This document shows, piece by piece, positions 20,753 to 31,400 of a stretch of 64,000 bases of DNA. The stretch is taken from assembly GCF_001403875.1 (NCBI RefSeq), contig NZ_LN884298.1:1-64000 (forward strand), in the 5' to 3' direction. The DNA comes from Paenibacillus ihumii (GTDB lineage: Bacteria; Bacillota; Bacilli; Paenibacillales; Paenibacillaceae). The notes beneath the pieces are model-generated. The model saw only the letters and a list, made by a program, of their open reading frames with translations. It had not been told where the DNA came from and did not search any database. Both the position numbers and the translations under genes were made by a program. Position 1 is the stretch's first letter. Every line of letters begins with the position of its first letter.

Positions 20753-22108
20753 TCATCTGACAAAACTCAATTTTTTATTTGTATTTAAATTCTCACCATT
20801 TATAGAACTTACTGGAAACCTGCCCATACCAATATAGCTAATTTGATCTAATTGTTCAGGAGTTAAGCAATTTCTACCGTCAATAATAATTGGACAATTC
20901 ATTAATTGTTTATTTTTATTCCAATCAAATTCTTTTATCTGTTTCCACTCTGTAACTATAATACAAGCATCAGTATTCTTTATGGCTTCCTCAATACTTA
21001 AACAATAATTTACTGATGATCCAAGCAACTTTTTAGCCGGCTCAATTGCAATTGGATCATAAACATTTATTCTAATGTTATCCCTACTTAATTCAAGTAA
21101 CGAATTTATAATTTTTATGGATGGGGCTTCACGTAAATCATCTGTTTCAGGTTTGAAAGAGAGACCCAAAATAGAAATCGTTCTACCTTCAACAACTGGA
21201 TAGATACTTTGAAGTTTCTGTATAACTTTCAAGTACTGCACATCGTTAACTTTAACTACTTCTTTAAGTATTCTAAAGTCATAACCTGCACGTTCAGACA
21301 TTTTAATCATACCTAAGGTATCTTTAGGAAAGCAGGAGCCTCCAAAGCCTACACCAGCATTAAGAAACTTATTCCCAATCCGGCTATCAGCACCAATCCC
21401 CTTTGCTACTTCTAGTACATCGGCACCTAAATGTTCCGCTAAATTTGAAATCTCATTCATAAATGAAATCTTCATAGCTAAAAACGAGTTAGCAGCATAT
21501 TTTATTAATTCAGCGCTTCTAGTATCTGTTACTTGAATCGGTGAATTAAAAGGCTCATGTAGTTTAACAAGAATTTCTTTAGCACGATCATTATCTACAC
21601 CAATAATAATCCTTTCACCATTTAGAATATCATGGACCGCGCATCCCTCCCTTAAAAATTCAGGAACAGAAGCAACGGAAAATGGGACATCCGGACATAC
21701 TTCTTGAATTATTTTCTTCACTCGATCAGCAGAACCCACAGGCACTGTACTTTTATTTACTATAATTTTTTCTTCTTTCATCGCTTGGCCAATTTGTCTG
21801 GCAGCCGCATCAATATAAGATAAATTAATATCCCCGTCTTCCATGGAAGGGGTGCCTACAGCAAGTATGATTATCGTAGAGCTTCGAACTGCTGAAGTTA
21901 TATCAGATGTAAAACTCAATCTCCCCTGCTGCATATTTTTTTTCATTAGCGGCTCAAGTCCCGGTTCATAAATAGGACTAATGCCTTGAATCAACAAATC
22001 AAGCTTAGTTTGATCATTGTCTACACAGATAACTTGATGTCCCAGCTCTGCATAACAAACCCCTGCAGTCAAACCAACATATCCAGTTCCAACTATTGTT
22101 ATCTCCAT
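20753..22108 (-). CDS. UDP-glucose 6-dehydrogenase
   Basis: Oxidises UDP-glucose to UDP-glucuronate with two NAD+. The 451-residue protein has the N-terminal Rossmann motif GTGYVGLTAG, the middle dimer domain, the catalytic Cys in GFGGSCFPKDT (near residue 260) and the C-terminal UDP-binding domain with SILGLSFKPETDDLREAPS. Family name Ugd/TuaD. It neighbours an epimerase of the UDP-glucuronate type, and galU in the same locus supplies UDP-glucose. It is clearly more AT-rich than rfbDBCA beside it. Confidence 0.93.
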   Translation of the reverse strand: MEITIVGTGYVGLTAGVCYAELGHQVICVDNDQTKLDLLIQGISPIYEPGLEPLMKKNMQQGRLSFTSDITSAVRSSTIIILAVGTPSMEDGDINLSYIDAAARQIGQAMKEEKIIVNKSTVPVGSADRVKKIIQEVCPDVPFSVASVPEFLREGCAVHDILNGERIIIGVDNDRAKEILVKLHEPFNSPIQVTDTRSAELIKYAANSFLAMKISFMNEISNLAEHLGADVLEVAKGIGADSRIGNKFLNAGVGFGGSCFPKDTLGMIKMSERAGYDFRILKEVVKVNDVQYLKVIQKLQSIYPVVEGRTISILGLSFKPETDDLREAPSIKIINSLLELSRDNIRINVYDPIAIEPAKKLLGSSVNYCLSIEEAIKNTDACIIVTEWKQIKEFDWNKNKQLMNCPIIIDGRNCLTPEQLDQISYIGMGRFPVSSINGENLNTNKKLSFVR

Positions 22109-22193
22109 AACTCTCCCCGATTACTTGTTTATTTCCGACAATTTCTGCACTCATGTCGAATAATAATATAATTTTAACATATGTTGGTGTAAT

Positions 22194-23162
22194 TTACGTA
22201 ATTCTTAATAACAATTCACGATTATCAACATACCATTTCAGGAAAGATTCAACACCACTTTCAATAGATGTTTTAGGCTCAAATCCACTCAACTTATTCA
22301 GTTTAGTGATGTCAGAATAAGTTATAGGCACATCCCCAGGCTGTTCGTCTAATATTTCTATGTTGGCCTTTTTACTCAATCCATTTTCAAGTAATTGAAT
22401 TAATTGTCGGAGTTCTACTGTACTTGAATTACCAATATTATAAATTTCGAAATTTTTAGGTCTTTGAAGCACTCCTAGGATACCCTCTACAATATCATCA
22501 ATGTAAGTGTAATCTCTTTTGGTATTACCATCCCCGAACATGGTCAACTTCTGTCCTCGATCAATCATTCTAGTAAATTTATGAATAGCCATTTCTGGTC
22601 GCTGGCGAGGACCATACACGGTAAAAAACCTTAAACAAGAAATCGGTATGTTATACAGGTTGGAGTATGTATAACAATGAAGCTCTCCTGTTCGCTTGGT
22701 GACGGCATAAGGGGAAATAGGCTGATTAATTGGATCATTTTCTGAAAAAGGAACCTTTGAGTTCGTGCCATATACTGAAGATGAAGAAGCGAATACAAAA
22801 TTCACTATGTTCATTTCCTTACATATTTCCAGTAAATTAAGTGTTCCCAATACATTTACATTTTCATAAAGAATAGGATTATGAATAGAAGGTCGTACTC
22901 CTGCCCATGCCGCCAAATGAACAATATGAGTAGGAATCTCCTTTGTGAAAATCCCCTTAATATGACTACTATCCGTTATATCAGCATTATAAAATTTGTA
23001 GTTTTTATGAGCCTGGTGAGAAATGATATTATTTTTTTTTAACTCCGGATCATAGAACTCGTTTAAATTATCGATGACTATAACCTTATGGTCTTCAGCA
23101 AGTAATCTGTCGACAAGATTAGACCCTATAAAACCCGCTCCACCTGTTATTAATACTTTCAT
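22194..23162 (-). CDS. NAD-dependent epimerase, probably UDP-glucuronate 4-epimerase
   Basis: A 322-residue extended SDR. GGAGFIGSNLVDRL binds NAD, ASSSSVYG and YAVTKRTGE are the active site, and FFTVYGPRQRP the substrate loop. NEFYDPELKKNN after the first Rossmann strand resembles CapI/LpsL-type UDP-glucuronate epimerases, and the gene follows directly on the UDP-glucose dehydrogenase pathway. UDP-galacturonate is therefore the probable product; UDP-glucose 4-epimerase activity is the alternative. Confidence 0.83.
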   Translation of the reverse strand: MKVLITGGAGFIGSNLVDRLLAEDHKVIVIDNLNEFYDPELKKNNIISHQAHKNYKFYNADITDSSHIKGIFTKEIPTHIVHLAAWAGVRPSIHNPILYENVNVLGTLNLLEICKEMNIVNFVFASSSSVYGTNSKVPFSENDPINQPISPYAVTKRTGELHCYTYSNLYNIPISCLRFFTVYGPRQRPEMAIHKFTRMIDRGQKLTMFGDGNTKRDYTYIDDIVEGILGVLQRPKNFEIYNIGNSSTVELRQLIQLLENGLSKKANIEILDEQPGDVPITYSDITKLNKLSGFEPKTSIESGVESFLKWYVDNRELLLRIT

Positions 23163-23258
23163 AAAAAATCTCCTTTAAAATTAGCATAATATCTCAGCGT
23201 AACATTTAACACCAAGTTATCAAATATAATTAGCTATTGGAAAGGTTATATTCATGAT

Positions 23259-25214
23259 TTATACAACATTAATTAAACCAACTGCTAATAATGAATATAA
23301 GGAAAGTCCACAGGTAACAGTTAAAATAAATTTAAACACAATATTTTGATATATTTTTTTATTGAGAGTCGTTGAATAGGCTAAGATCAGCAAAGAGGGT
23401 AGTATATATCTTCCCTGCGGTTGAAAATCTAGAAACCACGAATTATAAATAGATAAACTTATTGATAGTAGCACAAGTATTTGTGATATAAAAAACAACA
23501 TTCGTTTCCTATTTTCAATTGCTGTAAAACCATAATATAAAATAAAACCATATATAACTAAGTACAGAAACGTTAGGAAACTATAAAACATTGAGCTAGC
23601 ATAAAACTCCATATAACCGTAAACACCCATAAAAGATTTAATAGAGAGTTCAATCCAGCGCCTATCAATTAGTAATTCTTTTATGTCAATACCTCTATCA
23701 TGCAATGAGAGACCTGCATATTTCTCATTCATTGGTGTTGAAGGTTTAAATTCATATTGAGCTGTCGCTTCTATCATTTCTGCCTTAATGGCACTCTTAC
23801 CTTCTGTTCCATAATGTACAAAGTCAGGAATCATACGTAACCCAACAAATAGCAACACGAAACTGAGCATAATTAAAAATTTTGAAAACATTGCCATACG
23901 CTGCGACTTTTCCGAGTCTATTAATTTAAAAAGAAGTATAAAAAAGAATAAAAGAAGCATTACATAATAATTAGGTTTTGCCATAAAGATTAATGCAAAT
24001 AATAATGAAATTATACTGATTCGCAAGATATTTTTCCCACATAGTGATTCTCTTAAAACCTTATTAAGCATACTTTCCTTTTTCACAAATTGATACAATG
24101 CTAAAAAACTTATGAAAAAATCCCACCCGTCAGAAGTAACATAGGAAAAAATATACCATAATTGCGGGGTTAAACAGAGGACTACTCCTAAATATGGGTG
24201 TTTCTTGTACCTAAGCAGATATATGGATATCATTATCAGTAACATTATAAAATTTACAATCCTAAAAAAACTTCCTCCTCCGACAATATAAGTCATCAGA
24301 GTTGAAATCTTACCAACAATTAAATAATAGGGACTTGATTCAGATAAGCGTGAATTACCATATACCGAAAAAGTATGGGTAATTGTGGGATCCCTAAGAT
24401 CTGGTGGCATCCAATGATCCGTATAATACTCAGCAGCGAAATAAGATACCAATTCATCAGGATGATTGTTAAGCTGGCTATGCATAGAAATAATAAACAC
24501 AATTAAAAGAGAAAAGAAAAGAATACCTTGTAATGTTCCTGAAAACATTCGATCTAATTTATCACGATACTTTTTATAAAAATTAACCATTCCTAATATA
24601 TTATTTGATTTTATCAATAAAATGATTGATAAAATCATAGAAAAAAGAATGGATAGTTCTATGAATTTATAAGGTTTATAGTTTAACTCTCTTACTTCAT
24701 TTACTGCACCTTGACTAAAATAAATTTGAGGATCATCAACATTACTTTTGAAAAGTATTCCTTCATTAGTAATACCTTTTGAACGTATATTTATTGTACT
24801 TTCAAGATATTTTGCTAGTTTTTCCTGAGACCATTCTTTAATTTGAAAAAAACGCGTGCCGAAAGATATTGAATTTATCACTATTTCAGAAGAGCCATCG
24901 TAATCCAGTCGAATATTTTTTAAACCCCTTAAATTGGCTAGTTTTATTTTAACTTGTTTTTGAGAAATAGCAGAAACCCTTTTTTTTAGTACTGTGGATT
25001 CTGAAAAACCCTCCCCATAATCAGGATAAATACTAATGGTGCTATCTTGGCTCAAACCTGAGAACCTTAGATATACATTTGCATCGTTCTGTAAAAAGAG
25101 AATTGTTACAAAGATAAAAAGTGAAATAATTATACAGGCCTTTACTTTTTTTTCACTTAACAACCCTTTCCCAACTTTACCCGGCAACTGAATCCAATCC
25201 CTTCTAAAAGCCAA
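23259..25214 (-). CDS. large polytopic membrane protein, DUF2142-like
   Basis: A 651-residue protein with one N-terminal membrane segment (about residues 25-42), an extracellular beta-rich region to about 180, then roughly ten more membrane segments. HPDELVSYFAAEYY after the second segment places an acidic pair in the first outer loop, as in GT-C glycosyltransferases and DUF2142 proteins. Such proteins transfer sugars from lipid carriers on the outer face of the membrane. The next two genes encode a polyprenyl-phosphate-sugar synthase type and a flippase-like protein, which would fit. Function remains inferred. Strongly AT-rich. Confidence 0.6.
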   Translation of the reverse strand: MAFRRDWIQLPGKVGKGLLSEKKVKACIIISLFIFVTILFLQNDANVYLRFSGLSQDSTISIYPDYGEGFSESTVLKKRVSAISQKQVKIKLANLRGLKNIRLDYDGSSEIVINSISFGTRFFQIKEWSQEKLAKYLESTINIRSKGITNEGILFKSNVDDPQIYFSQGAVNEVRELNYKPYKFIELSILFSMILSIILLIKSNNILGMVNFYKKYRDKLDRMFSGTLQGILFFSLLIVFIISMHSQLNNHPDELVSYFAAEYYTDHWMPPDLRDPTITHTFSVYGNSRLSESSPYYLIVGKISTLMTYIVGGGSFFRIVNFIMLLIMISIYLLRYKKHPYLGVVLCLTPQLWYIFSYVTSDGWDFFISFLALYQFVKKESMLNKVLRESLCGKNILRISIISLLFALIFMAKPNYYVMLLLFFFILLFKLIDSEKSQRMAMFSKFLIMLSFVLLFVGLRMIPDFVHYGTEGKSAIKAEMIEATAQYEFKPSTPMNEKYAGLSLHDRGIDIKELLIDRRWIELSIKSFMGVYGYMEFYASSMFYSFLTFLYLVIYGFILYYGFTAIENRKRMLFFISQILVLLSISLSIYNSWFLDFQPQGRYILPSLLILAYSTTLNKKIYQNIVFKFILTVTCGLSLYSLLAVGLINVV

Positions 25215-25234
25215 ATTCCATATAAAAACAACTC

Positions 25235-26215
25235 TTAACAGACTTTCTCATCATCACTTTTTAAATCTAATTTTTTTAAGGACATAACTCCACCAATTAA
25301 TACAATAAACAATCCTGATAAAAAAACCAAAACAGATAAAGAAAGACTGCTGGTACTTCCCCCGCCCATTGCCCCTAACAAAGTTACGTAAATTGTCTCT
25401 CTGACACCAATTCCAGAGATTGAAATAGGTAAGGCAGTTACCAATGTAGATATTGAAAAAACTAAGAGAATATCGAAAAAACTAAACTGCATTGATAAAG
25501 ATATAGAACAAACATAAACAATTATCGAAGACACTATTTGATAAAATAGAGAATATACAAAAACTATGAGCACTGTTTTAAAGGTGTTCTGATTATTAAA
25601 TATTATTGATAAAAATCCTGTTACTTTCTTAGCCAGTGAATTTTGTGGTCGAGCCTTGTCTAGCCTAACTTTGATCTGCTTATAAAAAAGAGATACAATC
25701 AATATACCAATTATAGATACTAAAAAGAGATAAATTAACGGACTAAATTCAATATCACTATATACTTGGCCAACATAGAATGCAGATAATGCGCCTAAGA
25801 AAAAAACAGCATATAACGTAGAAAGTTTCTCAATCATGGTTGAAGCAAAAGAGATAGTCTTCCCTGTTGAAGTTTTATTTAAACTAATAAATCTGTATGC
25901 GTCTCCACCTAATTTCCCCGGAGTAAAAAAACCATAAAAATTACTTATCCAGTTCAATTGTTGTGTTCTCGTATAAGGAATGTTTATCCCTAAATATCGG
26001 TTTATGTAAAACCATTTATGCCCCTGTAATAAAACGGTAATGATATTTAATAAAAGAGCAACCCCGAACCAACTAAAATTTGCTGATTTTATAACAGTTA
26101 TACTCTCTGCTATAGAAAACTTAGAAAACGCATAGATTAATAAAGATACAGTTACCAGTAATCTAAAAACAATTTTAAAGCTCTTATGTTTAAAGATTGT
26201 TATTACTATTTTCAT
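25235..26215 (-). CDS. flippase-like membrane protein (YbhN/UPF0104 family)
   Basis: About 326 residues with seven to eight membrane segments. The family signature region FFTPGKLGGDAYR and the later ALPISISGIGVRE are seen in lysylphosphatidylglycerol-synthase-like transmembrane proteins. Such proteins are thought to move lipids or lipid-linked sugars. The start at 26215 has GGAG nine bases upstream and overlaps the end of the preceding glycosyltransferase gene by 26 bases, arguing for coupling; the frame continues upstream to 26266 without support. Confidence 0.75.
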   Translation of the reverse strand: MKIVITIFKHKSFKIVFRLLVTVSLLIYAFSKFSIAESITVIKSANFSWFGVALLLNIITVLLQGHKWFYINRYLGINIPYTRTQQLNWISNFYGFFTPGKLGGDAYRFISLNKTSTGKTISFASTMIEKLSTLYAVFFLGALSAFYVGQVYSDIEFSPLIYLFLVSIIGILIVSLFYKQIKVRLDKARPQNSLAKKVTGFLSIIFNNQNTFKTVLIVFVYSLFYQIVSSIIVYVCSISLSMQFSFFDILLVFSISTLVTALPISISGIGVRETIYVTLLGAMGGGSTSSLSLSVLVFLSGLFIVLIGGVMSLKKLDLKSDDEKVC

Positions 26216-27410
26216 GTTTATACACTCCAAGGATTTGCTCTGCAATTTTCCCCATGTTAAATTCATTGACTACCCTATTTTTTAAATTATCGCCAGTATT
26301 CTTCCATTCATCTGGGCCATCACTGAGTAGGCTTAACAAGCAATCCTTAAAAGAGTCTTTGTTATTAATATCAGCAAAATATCTATAATCTTCTCCTAAA
26401 TATTGCTGATTAACGGGAGTGTTAAATGCAACAACCGGTAGTCCCATAGCCATATAATTAATAATTTTTCCATTTGCTTCTGTTAAAGAAATTTTAGGCG
26501 AAACGGCAATATCTGCAACAGATAACAATGAGCCGATTGTTTCATAAGCCACTTTTCCAGTAAAAGTAACATGATTTTCAATATCCATTTCTTTTGCAGT
26601 ATTTTTGTATTTTTCGACATTAGGATAGCCCATTATTAAAAAGTGCAGCTTGCCGATTTCAGCCGATAAACTAATATCCTTTATGGTTTGAAGCAAGATA
26701 TCAATTCCTTGATATTCATTCAATGCCCCTAAATAGCCTATAATAATTTTTCCGCTTGGAATTCCTAATTCATTTAATGCTTTATTTCTGCTATTCCACT
26801 CTAGTAACTGTGAACTCCAATTTGAATTAACACCATCCATAATGACAGTTACTTTTTGTTCGGATATCTTAAAATTATCTATAATAAAATCTGCCGTATT
26901 TTTAGAAGAGACAATTAGATGATCAGATTTCTTATATATAAACGACTCTAAACTATAAAATAATTTGTACAGAAGTTTGCCCTTTTTAATAAATTTATGG
27001 CTCTGCAATTCATCAACCAGGCTCCCCTGAACGTCAAATATTACCGGGACTTTAAGGAATATTTTAAGAAAAATTGCAATAAATGCTCCCTCATGTAAGT
27101 GACCGTGTAAAACTATCGGTCTATTTTTAGATTTAAAAAGTCTAAATAAACATGTTATGAATAAAAAAACATCTAAGTATAGTTTGTGATATGAAGGACC
27201 TGGTGACTTCTTTTTATACCATGGTATTTTTATAGTTCGAATGGTGTGAACTCCTTCAATATCTCGTCCTAAGTGATAGGTAAATAAATCAACTGTAATA
27301 TCTTGTTCCTTAAGAGCATAAATCTCCTCTAAAATTCTAACGTGACATCCACGATCGGAAAAAAAGGGAGTAGGAGCAATCATCCAAACCTTTTTCAAGG
27401 AGTCTGACAT
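26190..27410 (-). CDS. glycosyltransferase family 4
   Basis: A 406-residue GT-B enzyme. The N-terminal acceptor domain begins WMIAPTPFFSDRGCHVR, and the C-terminal donor domain contains IGYLGALNEYQGID, FTGKVAYE and the retaining-transferase motif SLTEANGKIINYMAMGLPVV with its paired acidic residues. Donor sugar is unknown. The stop of the upstream GT2 gene overlaps its start by about 16 bases. Confidence 0.85.
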   Translation of the reverse strand: MSDSLKKVWMIAPTPFFSDRGCHVRILEEIYALKEQDITVDLFTYHLGRDIEGVHTIRTIKIPWYKKKSPGPSYHKLYLDVFLFITCLFRLFKSKNRPIVLHGHLHEGAFIAIFLKIFLKVPVIFDVQGSLVDELQSHKFIKKGKLLYKLFYSLESFIYKKSDHLIVSSKNTADFIIDNFKISEQKVTVIMDGVNSNWSSQLLEWNSRNKALNELGIPSGKIIIGYLGALNEYQGIDILLQTIKDISLSAEIGKLHFLIMGYPNVEKYKNTAKEMDIENHVTFTGKVAYETIGSLLSVADIAVSPKISLTEANGKIINYMAMGLPVVAFNTPVNQQYLGEDYRYFADINNKDSFKDCLLSLLSDGPDEWKNTGDNLKNRVVNEFNMGKIAEQILGVYKHENSNNNL

Positions 27411-28381
27411 ACTACTTCTCCTTCCTGATCAACAAAACTTCCAACACTTACAATCTCATCTATTACATAGATCGGCTTTTTCTGTCCTTCATAATATACT
27501 CTTGTTTGAATTTCAGCGAGTAATCCGGTAACAATCAATTGCAATCCTGCTAACCAAGAAAAAATCGAAATAACAAAGAAGGGGTTTCCCGTTATATTCA
27601 TTGTCCCTCCAAACTTCATATATAAGGTGAGCACAAAAAATATTAAACCCATAAAAATTGAATATAGACCCAGTTTCCCAAATATTTGTATAGGTCTGGT
27701 CATGTAGGATTGGAGAAATCGTACAGTGATCAAATCCAAAACTACTCGTATCGTTCGGGATATTCCGTATTTTGAGACGCCAAACTTCCTAGGGTGATGT
27801 TTAACTGGTATTTCAACAATTTTTGCACCAATCATGCTACAAATAGCAGGTATGAAACGATGCATTTCACCATATAAATAGACATTCTTTATCACATTTG
27901 ATTTATATGCTTTTAGCGAGCAGCCATAATCATGCAAATGTACCCCCGTTAATTTTGATATTAATTTATTCGCAATTTTAGAGGGAATTTTTCGACTAAC
28001 AGTTTTATCCTTGCGATCCTTCCTCCAGCCGCTTACGACATCATATCCTTCGTTCATCTTATCAATAAGTTTTGCAAAATCTTCTGGATCATTTTGAAGA
28101 TCAGAATCCATACTAATAATTATGTCTCCCTGAGCATAGTCAAATCCAGCAGACATAGCAGCTGTTTGTCCGAAATTCCTTCTAAACTTTATCACTTTAA
28201 CTCGCGGATCTTTTTCTTGTAATTTTTTCAACTCATCAAAACTTCTATCCCTACTACCGTCATCAACTAAGATAATCTCGTAGCTTTTATTTAATTTATC
28301 TAGTGATTTAATTAATGCAGCATATAAATGCGGTATACTCTCTTCTTCATTATATATAGGACATACTATTGATAATTCCAA
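27395..28381 (-). CDS. polyprenyl-phosphate glycosyltransferase (GtrB/DPM1-like GT2)
   Basis: A 328-residue enzyme of the group that transfers a sugar from a nucleotide donor to undecaprenyl phosphate. SIVCPIYNEEESI opens the catalytic domain, SMDSDLQNDPED is the metal-binding site, SKLTGVHLHDYGCSLKAY is characteristic of the family, and two membrane helices lie near residues 233-290. It would feed an outer-face GT-C enzyme, for which the membrane protein at 23259-25214 is a candidate. Confidence 0.85.
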   Translation of the reverse strand: MELSIVCPIYNEEESIPHLYAALIKSLDKLNKSYEIILVDDGSRDRSFDELKKLQEKDPRVKVIKFRRNFGQTAAMSAGFDYAQGDIIISMDSDLQNDPEDFAKLIDKMNEGYDVVSGWRKDRKDKTVSRKIPSKIANKLISKLTGVHLHDYGCSLKAYKSNVIKNVYLYGEMHRFIPAICSMIGAKIVEIPVKHHPRKFGVSKYGISRTIRVVLDLITVRFLQSYMTRPIQIFGKLGLYSIFMGLIFFVLTLYMKFGGTMNITGNPFFVISIFSWLAGLQLIVTGLLAEIQTRVYYEGQKKPIYVIDEIVSVGSFVDQEGEVVCQTP

Positions 28382-28429
28382 ATTAAAAACTCCTTGTTTT
28401 TACTTTATTGTATTATTCAAACTATACCA

Positions 28430-31400
28430 CTAATCATTTCTCAACCTATACGACTGATCGCTCTCAAGGGACAAATTAATATTATAGTAAGGATCTCGTT
28501 GTATATATCGATGCCATTTCTTCGACATATAGTTAATCTCACCTTGGAATCGAGCCTGTTTTTCACGTGTATCTTCAGCCCCACGAGATTTAGATTCATG
28601 ATGATACAGTTCAATACTATTTAAACAAATATTAATATATCCTTTTTCAAGCAATTTCAAACATAAATCAACATCATTAAATGCTACAGTAAGCTCTTCT
28701 TCTAGTCCCCCTACTTCAAGATAAACCTCTTTCTTAATAAGCAAACATGCTGCTGTTACTACAGAGCAATTTCTATTGACTAAAAGTGCTCCAAAATAGC
28801 CCGGGTCTGATTTATGATAAGTTCTAAAAGAATGTCCTGCTATCCCACCCAACCCCATAACAACACCAGCGTGTTGAATGGTGTCATCTGGATACAGCAA
28901 TTTAGCTCCTACAGCACCAATTTTTTTTCTCTGGGCATGTCCCAACATCTCTTCTAACCAATTCTCGCTAATAACTTCAATATCATTGTTCAAAAGTAGG
29001 ATATATTCCCCCCTAGCTTCTTGAACGGCTCTATTATTCAGTATGGAATAATTAAAAGGTATATCTATACGCAGTATTCTTACTTTTTCACTAAATTTGT
29101 CAGACCATTTTTTAAATATCGCAAGTGTCTGCTCTTCCGTACTTCCGTTATCAATAATTAATATTTCAAAATTACTGTAAAGAGTTCTAGAAAAAATAGA
29201 GTCTAGACACTTATCCAGCACCTCTCCCATATTCCTAGTAGGTATAATAATGGAGACCAAAGGCTCTTCTTTCACCCTATAAGTAACTCTAAACATATTT
29301 GAATAATCACCAATTTCCTTTACAGCAGCATCTAATTCCCTGCGTTTAAGAGCATCCTGTAATGCCTTTAAACCAGCATAGTGCGTATAATTCTTAGCCT
29401 GTGCTCCTGATGCAGTTGACTCAGGAATCGTTCTCCAATGGTAAAGTATCTTGGGTATATGATAAATAGCAGCCGTCTTTTCTGTAAAACGCAAAGCGAG
29501 ATCGTAATCTTGGCTACCCTCATATCCTTTACGAAAACCTCCGATTTGATCAACGAGGTTCTTCCGGTAAACACCAAAATGGCATATATACATTTGTGAT
29601 AATAATAAATCCGGTGACCAATCCGGCTTAAAAAACGGCGAATGCCTTTCTCCTTCTACACTGATTTTATCTTCATCACTGTAAATCAAATCAGCATCGG
29701 GGTGTTTATTAAGCAACTTTACATTCTCATATAATGCATCTATTGATAATTCATCATCATGATCCAGTAGACCGATGAATTCCCCACTTGCTATTTCCAG
29801 CGCCGAGTTAGAACACTCGGAAATATGCCCATTTTGTTTCCTGTACACTACTTTAATTCGTGGATCAATGAGCTTATATTCTTCAAGTAATGCTTTTATA
29901 TGTTTTTTTGGAGAAGCATCGTCAGCAATGCATAGCTCCCAATGAGGGTAAAGTTGATTCCGTACAGAATCAATACATTTCCTCAACCATTTCTCCTCGA
30001 CATTATAAACAGGAACTATGATTGAAATTAACGGCTTATAGGTGAAGTGTTCAACTTCTTTTTTAATCTCTTTAATTCTTGATTTAGTTAAGGTCCTAGA
30101 ATCCACCCACTGCTGGTAGTTTTGAGTCAAATCGCCTATTTCTGACAATCCCAATACGCGTTTCGTTTGATTCTTAACTCCCGATAATCCAGAATTCTTT
30201 AATACTTGAATTACTTTTCGGGACAGCGGAAGTATTGAACGAATGACCCCGCCTCGTACCCGGGTATAGTCTCTTAGGGCATCAATGAACACATGATATT
30301 TACTGATTTTTACCAATCTAAGATCTTTCATTAAAAATTTTACGGTTTCTTCACCAGGATCTATTCTTAGGGAAATAGTATCATTAGGTATCAGCACCTT
30401 GAATTTCTGTTCAACGTGTTGCCCCCGAACCAACACACCGACCACAGAGCTATCCTGCTCTGACATCCCATGTCCTTGATCCCAATATATTTTTAGTGGT
30501 AAGTTAACCTCCGAGCTTGTTAGGAGCTTCATGACAACCCACCCCGTAGGAAACTTTCCATCAAGGATAAATGCAGGGTCATGACTTACTGCTTCCCATT
30601 GATCCTTCTCCTTACTTATCACATTCTGCATTGGAATCAAATTCATTTTAAATGGATATTTAAAGATAAGAGCAAGGAACTTTGATAGCTTCCTTTTAAT
30701 TCCCCTAACTTTACTCCCTATATATCGTAACGGCCTTGTTATACGCCAAGATCTTGAAGATTTCATTTCAGCCAATACATTATTTAATTGTTCGTGTTCT
30801 TGTGTTTTATCATTGAATTGTTCTGAGATTCTATCAATCTCTTCAAGCAGGGATTTATTTTCCATCCGCTCATATTCCAATTGCGAAGTCGACATGACAT
30901 ACTTTTCTTTCAAGCTTCTATGCTGCTCTTCTAGGCTTTTATGCTGCTCTTCTAGGCTTCTATGCTGTTCTTCCAAGCTACTATGCTTTTTTTCAATTCT
31001 ACTATACATCTCTTCATGACTTTTCTGTAAATGAAGTAACTGTTCTTCTAAAGCCTTTATTGAGAGATTAGAATTCAATATAAAAGCACTCACCTGATCA
31101 GCATAATTCCCCTTTGAAGCAGAGAGCTCAATCCATATTTCAAGATTAGCATCTTTGGACTCTGCAACAATATCCCAAATCAACTGGGGATCTTTGTTAG
31201 AAGCAAACACTTCAAAAACTTCGTCTTTTTTAATTAAAGATACATTATTCCCCTCTGATAACTCAGCCCAATCATTTAAAGAAGAGGATTCTTGAATAGT
31301 GCACATAGTGCCGCTATGGTTTTTATTGATTAATTTGATCGATTTAATACGGATAAACCCTGACCATGAGCCCGGGTCAATTCGAATCTTGTTTACCTTT